A DNA stretch of 64,000 nt from contig NW_004457639.1 of NCBI RefSeq assembly GCF_000203815.1, positions 1,612,001 through 1,676,000 of the forward strand. The letters are read 5' to 3'. The notes beneath the pieces were generated by a model. The model saw only the letters and a list, made by a program, of their open reading frames with translations. It did not search any database and was not told the origin of the DNA. Shown here piece after piece: positions 26,288-38,181 of the stretch (position 1 is the stretch's first letter; each line of letters starts with the position of its first letter). The DNA comes from Cavenderia fasciculata (lineage: Eukaryota; Evosea; Eumycetozoa; Acytosteliales; Cavenderiaceae). The translations under genes were made by a program, and so were the position numbers.

Positions 26288-26989
26288 TCCCTGTCAAAAG
26301 TTTTTGATGAAAAAGAAAGAAATCCGTCAACAAACCCCAACCCACCCTTCTTCTTGCATCGATCACAAACTAGTTGAGAGTGTGCTCGTGAGGCCAACAC
26401 ACGCTTTCCAATTAATTAATTAAGTGGGTGGGGGATGAACAATGAGCCGAGATTTTATTATTTATCCTTTTAGTCTATACCCGAGGTGGTGGTGGTGGCA
26501 TACCCTTTTTTTTACTTTGAATGAGGGAATATCTCTTGAGTGTCAAAAGATATCTACTGTTGTCTTTGCAGAATGACTAAACCTTTGCTAGTAGTCTTGT
26601 GGTTGGTTGTTCCCCCTTCCTCGCTTCTTCTTTAAAGAAAAAGGATCACGATGGCAATGGGGTGTAGGGGAGATTTTTAGGCCTGATCCCCGACCAATGA
26701 AATTCATTGGTTCATTGACGAATGTCAGGTGTGGAAAATGTGTCATTTAACTTGTTTATCTTTAGTTGTTAAGATCAGTTCGACTGATAAATAATATAAC
26801 GTATATTTCCTTGTATTGGTAACAATGGTGTTATTGTTGTTGTTGTTGTCATTATCGAATCTTTGAAACACATCCCGGAGATCTAGATTATAAAAAAAAA
26901 CACAAAATAGTGATTTGTAAAAGGAGGAAACGGTTAATTTATTTTAAAATAAATTAAGATATTATTATTTAATTTTTGTATTTATTTAT

Positions 26990-29005
26990 TTATTTTCTTT
27001 TCTTTGTAAATCTTGAAAGAGCATCAACTTGTTCAGTTGGATTTAGGATAGCATCTTCACGAGCATGTTTTGCAGCCAAACGAGTTTCAGTGATACGGTC
27101 ACGCTTGGATTGATCGAATTTCATACGACGAGCGTCTGGTTGAGCCTTGATTTCTCTCTTGAATTTCTTTTCTTCGGTCGAGATCTTTTGATCGACCTTG
27201 CCGAGGTAATCTTGGTTGAGATGGATCATATCGTGTGGAATCTTTTCCAAGAGTTGGCGAACCTCACGTTCGTTACGGGCCTTGGTGGTTTCGTAAATGT
27301 CGGCTTCCTTGGAGTCAAAGTTGGCCGTGGCAGAGCCTGGCACGACCCAGCTGCTGTAGCCATGTTCATGACTGACACCGAGGAAATCTTCAAAGGGACA
27401 GAAACGGACACGTTTGGCGGTCGAGTTGGCGTAATGACGGTGATTGAGGTATGGTTCGACGACAGCCGTGTCAAAGGGGTTCTTCCACATGACTGTATGT
27501 GTCCCATTGGCAACTGCCAATACATTGGTATCAGATAGCGAGATAGAGGTAGGACGTCCCTTTAGCTTGTACGAATGCATCTCTTGGAACGAGTTTCTGA
27601 GGTCGAATACCTTGACGACACCTTCGTGGCCTGCAGTCACCATATAATTACCAGAGAGCGATGTTGCAACACCCGTGACATTGCCACTGTGTGCAAGAAT
27701 CTTGACAACGGGGTTGGGGGTGTTGGGAGTCCACAATGAGACGACACCGGCCGCATCACCCGAATGCACGACTCCATTGGCGACATTGACAGTCACCGCC
27801 GTTGCCACACTCTTCATCTCGTGTTTAGCAACGACCGATCCAATCGACACATCCTCATAAGTAATAAACGATCGATGAGGATTCAACGAAGTGGACAAGA
27901 GTAAAAAGTGGTACGGCAAAAATGCTACGTGTCCAGGATCAGGATGACTCTTTAATTGATGTAACTGTGTTCCTTGATTATCATAAATATAAACAAAATT
28001 CTTTTGTGCTAATGCAAACATTGTCTCATTATGTAAGAAACTAAAGAAATGATAAATATTAATATAAATATAAATATAAATATAAATATAAATAAATAAT
28101 ATAATGTGTGTGTTTGTTATTATATATATATATATATATATATATTTAAACATACCAAGCATCTCTAATTGAATCTTGTAAATGTTTCTCAAAGAATTTC
28201 TTTCCTCTTTTCCATTCGACGGTTGCAACGTAACCAGATTCACCAGCTATCAATAAATGCTTTCCATTACGAGTAAAGTCAAATTCAAATGGTCCGTTTG
28301 GTGTCAATACCAATTCAAACATCTTGGCCGATGTTTGTAAATCTACATGTTCTTCGATTTGATGTTGTTTATATTTATATGTTTTCTCTCCTTTATCTGC
28401 TTCAATAAATCTGTACAAATCAAAACAAATCAAAATAAGTTTAATAATTGATCAATTCTAATTATCCACTACTCTAACATATAACATACCCAGAACTACC
28501 TTCAGCAAGCATTAATTCAGATTGAAGATTCTTCTTTGCAGCTTCCTTTCTATTCTTTTCATATTTCTTTAATCTTTGTTGAAGTACAGGGTTTTTAATA
28601 TTCTAGAAATATAAACAAACACAAACAAATGGATTAGGAATCAATCTAAAGATGAATGATAATAATGAATGATGGTAATGTACATACATTTGGATTTGCA
28701 AAATCACCTCTAGTATACTTTTTAATCTCTGCAGTAGCCTTTTCAATAGGTTCTTTCTTTACTTTTTCTTTTGGGGTGAATGATAACTTTGCACCTGTTC
28801 TTTCTTTTGTGTATTGTTGTTCATCATTTTCTTTTTTAACTTTTGTTTTTGTATTTGTATTATTATCTATATTTTCATTATTATTGTTACTATCATTATT
28901 ATCTATACTATCATTTTCTAATTTAATCTTTTGTTCAGATTGTTGTTGTTTATTATTGTTTTTATTGTTGTTGTTGTTATTCTTTTTGCCTATATTGAAA
29001 CTCAT
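26990..29005 (-). CDS. wdr46: WD40 U3 snoRNP protein UTP7/WDR46
   Basis: Four exons (28688-29005, 28490-28602, 28156-28410, 26990-28040) give 578 residues. UTP7/WDR46 is a nucleolar WD40 protein of the small-subunit processome. Order: a low-complexity K/N-rich N-terminus; a conserved basic helix (NPVLQQRLKKYEKNRKEAAKK); the family-typical start of the propeller (FEFDFTRNGKHLLIAGESG, then ETMFALAQKNFVYIYDNQGT); WD-like blades to about residue 450 (GHEGVVKVFDLRNSFQEM); the signature FCPFEDFLGVSHEHGYSS; and a basic C-terminus. The third intron contains a long TA repeat. The gene is divergent from NOL12, another ribosome-biogenesis gene, with 317 bp between the two start codons. Confidence 0.93.
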
Positions 29006-29322
29006 TCTTTTCTATTTACAGTATTGTGTAATAGGTGCGTTGTCGTACGACTCTATATATGTGAATGAATGATTATTCTTATTATTATTATTAATAACTA
29101 TGAAGAGATTGCCCTAAAATGACCTATCGATTGTTGTACAAATTTAAAAGTACTCAGGTTGAGAGGTCCAAAAAAACGACCGAAAGTGAAATAACGCGAA
29201 CGATTGAATTTATTATTATTTTTTTCAATTATTGTTATTACCTCTAAACTTATTTGTAAATACATATACACTTATACATACATACATACTTATTTATACT
29301 AAATATAATATAATATAGAAAC
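29006..29322. promoter_or_regulatory. Shared promoter of WDR46 and NOL12
   Basis: These 317 bp separate the start codons of two ribosome-biogenesis genes transcribed away from each other. They contain the two-part motif AACGACCGA (29175-29183) and TAACGCGAA (29192-29200) also found before TSR1. A bidirectional promoter is inferred. Confidence 0.5.
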
Positions 29323-30271
29323 ATGGCATTTGGTGAAAAATCAGGCTTTAAAAAGAAAAAGGTTGTTGCTTTCAAACCAGTATCAGACGATAAAATTAAA
29401 GAAATCAAATTCGATGCTCATAAGAGAAAGTATGTACACCCACTATACACTTGAATCAGATATGATAGGTATCTAATATCTTAATCTATCTATCTATCTT
29501 AGGGATTTCATAACAGGATTTCATAGAAGAAAAGATGATAGAAGAGAGGTTGCCAAACAACAAGCTATTAAAAAGGAAAAGGATGATATCAAAGAACAAA
29601 AGAGATTGAAAAAGGTACAAGAAGAAGCTTTATATAATAACTATCTCGCTGGTCTTGGTCAAAGTTTAACAGGATCTGATGATGAACAAGAGGAAAGTGA
29701 GAGTAGTGAAAGTGAAGATGATGAACAAGAAACTAAAAGAGTTAAACTTGGAGCATCAGAGGAAGAAGAAAAGGTAGATGAAAATGGAGATGAAATCAAT
29801 AGTGGAAAAGGAATCATACAAAAAAAGACAAAGGAATATGAAAACGAATCATCAGTAATTACAACCATTGTCACTCCACTATCATTTAATAGTGATGGTG
29901 AAGAAGAAGAAGAAGGACAAGATGGAAGTGGTGATGATGATGATGAAGATGAAGAAGAAGACGGAGAGAATAATGGAGATAACAAGAAAAAGAATGATGG
30001 TGAAAAGAAAGGTAAAAAGAGAAAAAAGAGATCAACCAATATCGTTCAAGCAAATAGTATCAGAGAAGTGGTAGATGCCAAGAAGAAGATTTTCCTCGAC
30101 GATCAAGGAAGAAAGGTTATGATGCGTAAGATCAAAGGTAAAATCCTTCCCATCGTCATGTCTGAACGTGCCCAAGAAGCCGTTGAACATGGTTGGAAAC
30201 TACCAAGACCACTTCGTATTCATCACAAAAAGAGTTGGAATCCTTTGAAAAAGAAAACTCCAAAGAAATAA
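29323..30271 (+). CDS. nol12: Nucleolar protein 12 / RRP17 family
   Basis: Two exons (29323-29429, 29503-30271) give 291 residues; the junction codon is AA|G. The N-terminal 95 residues are the conserved Nop25/Rrp17 domain: VSDDKIKEIKFDAHKRKDFITGFHRRK (split by the intron), followed by the long basic helix with KEQKRLKKVQEEALYNNYL. Yeast Rrp17 is a 5'-3' exonuclease acting in pre-60S processing, and NOL12 is its metazoan relative. The centre is an acidic D/E/S stretch of about 120 residues. The C-terminus is again basic (KRKKRSTNI, IHHKKSWNPLKKKTPKK) and suits nucleolar RNA binding. The gene is divergent from WDR46/UTP7. Confidence 0.9.
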
Positions 30272-30495
30272 GAAATATTATAATAATAATAATAATAATA
30301 AGAATATTTAATAATAGTATAGGGTATGATTATTTAATATTAATAGTAATAATAATAATAATAATATATTTAAATATAAATAATGTTGTTTATTAACATT
30401 CATTCTTCTATTCTTTACAAATATTCCAAGGGAATAAATTTATTTATTTAATTTTTTTTTTCTAATCAAACATTTATACTTTGTATTTGATTGAT

Positions 30496-31344
30496 TTATG
30501 GCTTTTGAGCAGTTGTAAGATAAGCAAGAGAATTTAATTTTAATTGACCGGTTGGATAAATTTCAAGAGCAATTTCTTTAATGGTTTGTTCAAAGAGGTG
30601 TTGGTTGGCAATGGGAAGTGATTCTTTGGCACTTGCAAACACTGGATTACCATTGATGAATACTAAAAATTCATCAAGTGAGCATTCCATACTGTGCTCT
30701 TTGGGTGTGACCTTGATATTGACAAAACCAGCTTGTTTGAATAGTTGTTCAATACCGACTGGATCGGCAAGACTGTTGACTGGAGATGGTCCACTTGGTG
30801 GACGAGAAGGGTCTAGTTTGGCAATCGTTCCAATGAGAACGGCAGCAGTTGGATTAGTCATTGACCAAGTAGCAATACCACATGTGCCACCTGACTTTAA
30901 AACACGAAACATTTCAGTGATACCACGTATTTTATCGGGAAAGAACATTAGACCAAAGACAATGTAAACAAAGTCAAATGAGTTGTCTGAGAGTGTTAGG
31001 TTTTGACCATCCATCTCTTGTGCTGTAATGTTGTTGATACCTCCTTCTTTTTGAATCTCCTTTTCCAAACACTTTAACATCTCTGATGAAAAGTCAGTTG
31101 CTAGTACATGTCCACCAACCGACTTTATTCTATTGGCTGTAATGATTGACATTGCACCAGCACCCGTTGCAATATCTAAAACCTTTACACCTTGTTTAAT
31201 CTTTCCATCCAATGGTATAGTGTCATTGAGTAAGTCTTGGGCAAATGATCTTGTAAAACCTGTCTTTTGCATCATATCCATATATCCTTCAGCTGATTGA
31301 TCCCATCCTTTTGATGTTTGTTCAAGTTTAATTGTTGTTGTCAT
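30496..31344 (-). CDS. Class I SAM-dependent methyltransferase (UbiE/COQ5-like)
   Basis: A single exon of 282 residues. SAM-binding motif I is VKVLDIATGAGAMS (about 53-66), followed by the acidic loop LATDFSSEM, motif II DNSFDFVYIVFGLMF and motif III VLKSGGTCGIATWS. The fold and the FxxDLL/GWDQSAEGY opening resemble the Methyltransf_11/25 group that includes UbiE and many small-molecule methyltransferases. There is no N-terminal transit peptide that I can recognise, so a mitochondrial COQ5 role is not supported. The substrate is unknown. The 3' end is convergent with NOL12, with a 224 bp AT-rich spacer. Confidence 0.85.
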   Translation of the reverse strand: MTTTIKLEQTSKGWDQSAEGYMDMMQKTGFTRSFAQDLLNDTIPLDGKIKQGVKVLDIATGAGAMSIITANRIKSVGGHVLATDFSSEMLKCLEKEIQKEGGINNITAQEMDGQNLTLSDNSFDFVYIVFGLMFFPDKIRGITEMFRVLKSGGTCGIATWSMTNPTAAVLIGTIAKLDPSRPPSGPSPVNSLADPVGIEQLFKQAGFVNIKVTPKEHSMECSLDEFLVFINGNPVFASAKESLPIANQHLFEQTIKEIALEIYPTGQLKLNSLAYLTTAQKP

Positions 31345-31366
31345 GTTTTATATATATATATATCTA

Positions 31367-31401
<35 letters not shown>

Positions 31402-31580
31402 CTTCTTTTCAATATATTATTTTTTGTTTACTTTAAACAATTAAAACAATGCAACGCAATGCATACATACAAAACACAACACACACTAATTATGTATGTG
31501 TGTCAATATTCTTTCGTGTGTTTCAGAGTCTGAATGAAATTTAATTTAATTTATTTTTTTGAAGTTCAAAAGATCTTTCT

Positions 31581-31794
31581 TTACTCTTCTAATGCCATTG
31601 TCGTTGTTGGTGCTTCTTCTCTTCCATCTTCTTCTTCTTCTTCTTCTCCTTCTTTATCCATTTCTTGGCTAATTTCCCTACACCATAGTATATAACCTAT
31701 CATACCAGAGTCACACCATATACTTGATATTGGGTTGGTAAAATTGGTAATAATGGTTGATAAAATGGAGAGTAAATAGTCATTGTGGGTATCA

Positions 31795-31847
<53 letters not shown>

Positions 31848-33145
31848 GTGCTTGACCAAATCATTGGCAGATATGACCAAAAAAGAAACTAGGTCGACAA
31901 GATCATCAGCTGGGTCTTCTTCTTCGTCAAAGTATGATAGTACTAGTGCACCTACCAAGTCAGCAATTTCTTGAATTTCAGCGTAATGAAAACTCTGGAA
32001 TTGGAGATCGGCTTGGACACTGAACATTTTGGGAATCATATCTTGTTTGAGGAACCGGATGATTTGTGATTTTTGGGTGTTTGGGATTTCTATATTTCCA
32101 AGGTATGTCAAGTAAATCAATAGTTTGAGTGAGTGTAGGTCATCGGTGGCAATAAAAGTGTCGATTGTCTCTTGAAGGTATCGTGGTGCGTCTTTGTGTT
32201 GACGGGCGATGCTATGGGAAAGTAAGACCAATAGTGGTGTCTTCCTTGCCTTTCGACGATACCCAAATTGACCACCTCTTCTCTGTAATTCAATTTCTTT
32301 GGCAAGAGAAATTAACTGATTGATGTATGGATACAATCTACCTTGAAACACCTCGATTAAATCCAAAAGTTGTGTTTCGTCTGTACAATTGATGAGTTTT
32401 ATAATCAATGGTAGATAGATAGATAACTCTTTTCTTGTTGTTTCCGGTGTACACCATTTAGAGAGATGTCTTATTAAATGTTGATCAATGAATTGATGGT
32501 CATAATCTTTTCCGTGTAGCACTCGATTAATAATAACCTTTAAGTACTTTATATTTTCGTTATTTGGTGCCTTGTAGAAATGTTCAATCACTCTTTTTAC
32601 AATAAATGTATTACCTCTAAATCGATCCAACAAAGTAATAATTATAGGATTTAGAGTTGGAGGAACCTAGTAGTAGTAGAAATCAAATTTAAAAAATAAT
32701 AAAGTAAGTAATCATGTCAAAAAAACTTGTGTGATTATATATATTAATATTTGTAGAGCACATACAAGAGAGGTTTGTTGTTGGTATCGAGTATAACCCA
32801 AAAAAGATATTGATGCCATGGAAACTACGTTGATGTTGTTTGATGCCAATGCTTTTTCACAAGCAACTGTGAAAATGTCCAAAAAGGGTGTGTGAAGTTT
32901 ATTTTCGAGCATCAGTTCGAAATTGGTACATAGATGATATAATATTTCAGGTTCCAATGGTTTCTGTTGGTTGATTATACGTGAATAACCTTCTTTAATA
33001 GGATCGAGATCATTTGGTTGGAATCGATCAACTACTTTTGATATAAATGTTAAATATTCAAATTGAACATCAGGGTGATCATCATTCTGTAAAATGGAAA
33101 AAATTCTTAAATATCATAAAAAGTTAATAAATAAATAACTAAATA

Positions 33146-33191
<46 letters not shown>

Positions 33192-33351
33192 TATATATAT
33201 ATAATAATATATACCTATTATCTAAAATATTGAGTATTTGGGGATCTGGACGTTCAGTATTCCAAGGGTTTTGTGGTTGTAGAGCACTTAGATTTAATAA
33301 TTTGAAAATTGTTAATCTTTCTTGCCAACATGTTGTTGTTGTTGTTGTATT

Positions 33352-33388
<37 letters not shown>

Positions 33389-34897
33389 AAATATAAAATG
33401 ACACTTTCGAGAACAAGTTGAAATACAGTTTCACAAGTTATGGCCTTTGGGATTGAAAAAGATTTGACTCTAGGAACTTGACTCCAAGTTTTCAAGTACA
33501 CTCCATCTGGGGTATAACTTGGTGGAGGTGGTGGTGGTGGTGGTGGAAGATAATGGATGTGGATGAGTGTTGGGATAGCTTTTCTTAGAAATGGTAGAGA
33601 ATACATGATATCCTCCTCCATTTCATAAGTTTGAAAGGGACGTAGGAAACGACCACGTTGTGTTAAATCCTGTAGACAATTAAATATGGCATATGCCATT
33701 TCATTTTTGAGTTGTCCTTCTGGCAAGAGGTGATGTTCAAAGATTGGTAAATACTTTAATACATCATTTTGTTGATAAAGTCTCCAAATAGTACCCAACG
33801 TTTCAATGACAATCTCTGAATGATCAGATGATGTTGTTTTGACAATTTCAATCAATACATTGTCAATGATGGTCAACCTTTTTTTGGTGGCCACACTATC
33901 TTCACCATCAAGATCTTTCTCATTGACATTGAATTGATTGAACCACTTGAATGTTTCAATTCTAAATAGATTAACATCATCATCACTATTATCTTTTTAA
34001 AAGAAAGTAAGTAAGTAAGTAAGTAAAAAATGAATGATTATTATAATATTAATTGGTTTGCTTGTCCAAGTTTGTTGTTAAGAAATCTGTCAACCAGTAT
34101 GTAAAACTTACATTGTTTGGTCAAGATGTAGAATACTATTTTATGTAGACGTTGAAATAATAAAGTACAAGTATTGGGGTCAATGGGTGTAACATGATTC
34201 TCCAAACAGTCAAGTATAAACGATCGTATTTGAATCTTTGTTTTGTTGGTTAAAAGATTTAATATTGAGTCGTCGACTATACTGACTTCATCTCCAGCAA
34301 AGCCATCACCATACACGGTTTTTGGATCTGTCCAAACGTTTTCCACCAACCAATTCAAACACATCAAAGATATCTACCACCAATAATAATAATAATCAAA
34401 ATAATGATTAATAATTATAAATGTTGCATGATCATCATCATTATCATCAAGATTGATATTGTACTTACATTGTCGTTATAACATATATTGTTGTCATCGA
34501 ATAATTGGTTCTCATCGTTATTGTTACATGCGATATAAAGCAAGTTTAGTATTACTTGATTTGGGTGTTCTTGCAAGTGATCTCTTAATATTTTATCACC
34601 ACGATTTTCTTGTGTTTCTTTGACCCATGATTCTACCAACTCTATAAACTCTTTACTCGGTATCATACTAATATCATCATCACTACATTGTTTGTCATTT
34701 TTATCATCATCATTATCTCTATCTACCGCCGACACTGATGTATCTGTATCTGTATTACTACTGTTATTACAAGTTTTGTTGTTGTTGTTGTTCTCTAGTA
34801 TCGATTTATCATCATTAACAACATGATTATCATGATCATCATTATCATCGACGAATGATAACGGTTGTCTATCAATCTCTTGATAAACACGTTTCAT
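31581..34897 (-). CDS. Helical repeat-like protein, tandem copy A
   Basis: Five exons (34469-34897, 34112-34373, 33215-33992, 32766-33105, 31581-32666) give 964 residues, with all junction phases consistent. I do not recognise the family. The protein is mostly predicted helical, in leucine-rich helical pairs of the kind seen in HEAT/ARM-type solenoids (for example YLPIFEHHLLPEGQLKNEMA), with an acidic Asn/Asp N-terminus and an E/D-rich tail. Two poly-Q runs (33355-33390 and 31797-31845) and a poly-Pro run interrupt it. The downstream copy B at 35159-38181 is similar in every exon and has the same intron positions, so the pair arose by tandem duplication. The start MKRVYQEIDRQPLSFVDD is conserved in both copies. 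Confidence 0.8.
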
Positions 34898-34971
34898 GAT
34901 GATAGTATTTGTATCTTGAGTTTGTGTATGTATGATGAGAGTTTGTGTTCAAAAAAAAAAATCAAATCTGC

Positions 34972-35102
34972 TATTGTTGTTGTTGCTATTAGTGCTTGGC
35001 GATGAGTTGGCAGGCGATGCTGTCGTTGGCGTAGTAGCCGATGACGATGGAGTGGTATTGTTACTACTATTATTACTATTATTATTATTGTTGTTGGCAT
35101 TA
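34972..35102. repeat. Displaced fragment of RWP-RK coding sequence
   Basis: About 130 bp match 18775-18908 in direct orientation, with a complex core of about 90 bp identical (from 34985, starting GCTATTAGTGCTTGGCGATG). The fragment lies between the start of copy A and the stop of copy B of the tandem genes, in noncoding sequence. Similarity between the 5' flanks of the two copies ends close to its border. Confidence 0.9.
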
Positions 35103-35158
35103 TATTTATAAATTGTTTATTAATTAATAAAATGATAGATTGATCTAGATTTCTACCT

Positions 35159-38100
35159 TTACTGTTCGTAGTAGTAGTATAGGTAATCTACCATTACATC
35201 AGAATATATTTCTTCTATTGGATTGTTAAATTGGTCCAAGATATTACACAAGGTGGGGTGTCGTTGTTGTAGTTGTAGTTGTTTTAGCTTGGAAACCAAA
35301 TCGTTGATTGATACGGTAAAAAAGGAAAGCAATTCGATAATATCTTTCGATGGATGTTGTTGTTGTTGTTTAAAGTATGAAATGACTAGTGCTCTTAACA
35401 AATATGCAATTTCTTGAATGGTTTCTTCAAAACCTACTACTTCATAGTCGTCGTTGATTGTGACAATATTGGAAATAGAATCTTTGACAAAACGGATGAT
35501 TTGTGATATTTGGTCGGTTGTGAATTCTATGTGTCCAGAGATGTCAACGAACGTTGTCATGTAAACTAACGTTTGGAGTGAATGCAAGTTACCATTATCA
35601 ATAAAAGTGACGACCATGTCTTGAAGGATACTCGATATTTCTTCTTCTTTTTTGTGTTCTCTACTATTTGCACTCAGTGCAATTAAAAGTAAAGATAATA
35701 GTGGGGTATCTTCACCCCCAAATTCAGGCCGATAGCTATGTATTCTTCCATATTGATTTAAATTTCTTATTCTTTTTTGCAATTCAAATTCTTTGGCTCT
35801 AGAAATTAAATGATGAATGTAGGGATACAGTCTATCTTGAAAGGTCTTTATCAATTTTAAAAGTTGTGGTTCTTCAGTGATATGTTTTATCATCATTGGT
35901 AGATACAGTAATAGTTCTTTTCTGATGGTTTCGGGGATACGAAAATCCAAAAGATATTTTAAAACATATTTATCTTTAACACTGTGTTCTAGCAATAGAT
36001 CGATGATTTCCTTTAGGTAGGTATGTTGTTGGTCTTCATATACTGACTTGTAATAATGTTTAATCAGATTTTGTACAATTTTTCTATTCTTCCGACATGC
36101 GTCCAATAGTGAAGTGAGAAAATGGTTTGAACTTGGACAGTCCTTAAAATATATAAAATTAATTGGTTAATTAATATTTGTGATAATAAATTAATTTTAA
36201 TAACATACAATAGAAGGACGAATAAAACCAGTAACCAACTTTGATGCAATGCAAACAATATCAATATTTTTTGATTGCAATGATTGTTCACAAGCAACTG
36301 TGAAAATGTCTAGAAAAGGAGTGTGAGTGTTCATATTGACCATCATTTCGAAGTTGATACATAAATGATATAATATAATAGGTTCCAATGGGTTCTGTTG
36401 GTTAATTAAACACAAATAACCTTCTTTAATAGGATCGAGATCATTTGGTTGGAATCGATCAACTACTTTTGATATAAATGTTAAATATTCAAATTGAACT
36501 GCGGTGGGATCAGTATTCCTTAAAATTGTCAAAATTCTAAATATCATATGTAATAAATAAAGTAAATAAATAAACAAATAAATAAATAAATATATTTTAT
36601 ATTAAATACATACATATTGTCTACAGGATCGAATATTATCTGGTCTTCTGGATATTTAGTGTATTGTTTTAGTGGAATGCAAAAATTTAATAATTTTAAA
36701 ATAGTTAATCTTTCTTGCCAACTTGTTATTGTATTTTGGTGTAAATATAAAATGATGTTTTCGAGAACACATTGAAATACTATTTCACTAGTTATTTCAA
36801 ATGTCGATGACAAAGATTGGAAAGTTTCGATACAAGGAAATTTGTCCCTACGATCTATGTACTCTTCACATGAAACATATAGTGAAGGTATTAGAAGTGG
36901 ATCATCATAGGAATGGTTGTGGATAAAGTGTTGGGATGGCTTGTTCTAGAAATGGTAGAAAATCTATCATTTTTGACCTTACGTCGCGTTGTGTTAAATC
37001 CTGTAGACAATTAAATATGGCATATGTCATTTCATTTTTGAGTTGTCCTTCTAGCAAGAGGTGATGTTCAAATATTGGTAAATACTTTAGGTCATTCTCT
37101 TTCTTTGATTGTTTCTTTTTTTTTCCTTTTGCTTTTTCAAGTCTCCAAATAGTACCCAAAGTTTCGACTACAGTCTCAGAGTATGCTGATGATGTTGTGT
37201 TTAAGATTCCAAACAATACTTGGTCAACAATAGTCAAACTTTTTTTGACACTGACAAGAGAACCATATTCCCTTTCATTATATTGATTGAACCACTTGAA
37301 AGTTTCAATTTTAAATATACTCTGGTCATTATCATCACCACCATCACCATCATCATTATAATCTATTGCAAAAAATGAATGAGTATTTTTCTTCTTCTTC
37401 TTCTTCTTCTTCTTCTTTTTATTCTTTATCCAAACTTACATTGATAGGTCAAGATTGCATTTACTATTTTTTGTAGACGTTGAAATAATAAAGGCCAATC
37501 GTCTTCCCATGGGGTAGGATGATTTTCGAAACAGTCAAGTACAAAAGATCGTATTTGAATCTTTGTTTGATTGGTTAAAAGATTTAAAATTGAATCGTAG
37601 TCACTACCTTCACATATCCATATACTATCCACCAACCAATCCAAACACATCAAAGATATCTACCACCAATAATAATAATAATAATCATAAATAAATAATA
37701 TTATAATTAAATATAATATATTATGGTCCAAGATTGATATTGTACTTACATTGTCGTTATAACATATATTGTTGTGGTTGAATAATTGGTTCTCATCGTT
37801 ATTGTTACATGCGATATAAAGCAAGTTCAGTATTACTTGGTTTGGGTGTTCTTGCAAGTGATCTCTTATAATCAGTAAATGGTCATATTCATCATCACGA
37901 TTTTCTTGTGTTTCTTTTACCCATGATTCTACCAACTCTATAAACTCTTTACTCGGTATCATAATAATATCATCATCACCATTACATTGTTTGTCATTCT
38001 CATCATCACCATCATTATTATCTCCATCTACCGCCAACACTGATGTATCTGTATCATTAATAATACTACTATGATCATTATTACAAGTGTTGTTGTTGTT

Positions 38101-38181
38101 GTTGTATTCTAATGGTTCATCAACATCATCATCGACGAATGATAACGGTTGTCTATCAATATCTTGATAAACACGTTTCAT
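35159..38181 (-). CDS. Helical repeat-like protein, tandem copy B, apparent frameshift
   Basis: This copy has the same five-exon layout as copy A: 37750-38181, 37440-37659, 36614-37362, 36209-36536, 35159-36142. The poly-Q and poly-Pro runs of copy A are missing. Exon 3 is 749 bp where phase requires one base fewer. By comparison with copy A, the frame breaks at the short T run (plus 36925-36927), leading to TGA at 36905-36907, while similarity continues in the next frame (FEITSEIVFQCVLENIILYL). Without that base the product would be about 903 residues. Either this copy is a young pseudogene or the base is a sequence error in a homopolymer. Exons 4 and 5 remain open and well conserved, which favours a recent or artefactual change. 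Confidence 0.7.

Larger units (their letters stand above)
19241..26989. other. 7.7 kb gene desert upstream of RWP-RK gene
   Basis: I find no protein with coding character, no tRNA B box and no recognisable snRNA, SRP or RNase P sequence in this stretch. It has many short tandem repeats (TGAT, GTT, TAG, TCTG, CATC), homopolymers, TA runs and GT-rich patches. Several islands are more complex and less AT-rich: about 20380-20780, 21900-22220 and 26020-26440. It lies between the start of the RWP-RK gene and the 3' end of WDR46/UTP7, so most of it is upstream sequence of the transcription factor. An unrecognised noncoding RNA or a long regulatory region is possible. Confidence 0.6.

Noticed and set aside
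26152-26400. 82-codon minus ORF with CDRCKKK
   Set aside because: No homology that I recognise and no neighbouring exon. It overlaps the nested inverted repeats.
19241-26989. tRNA, snRNA, SRP RNA or RNase P RNA genes in the gene desert
   Set aside because: I searched by eye for B-box, U6-like and other conserved cores and found none. A covariance-model scan would be decisive.
31797-31850. Poly-Q repeats as possible CRISPR-like or regulatory arrays
   Set aside because: They are ordinary CAA/CAG runs within coding exons, as is common in dictyostelids.
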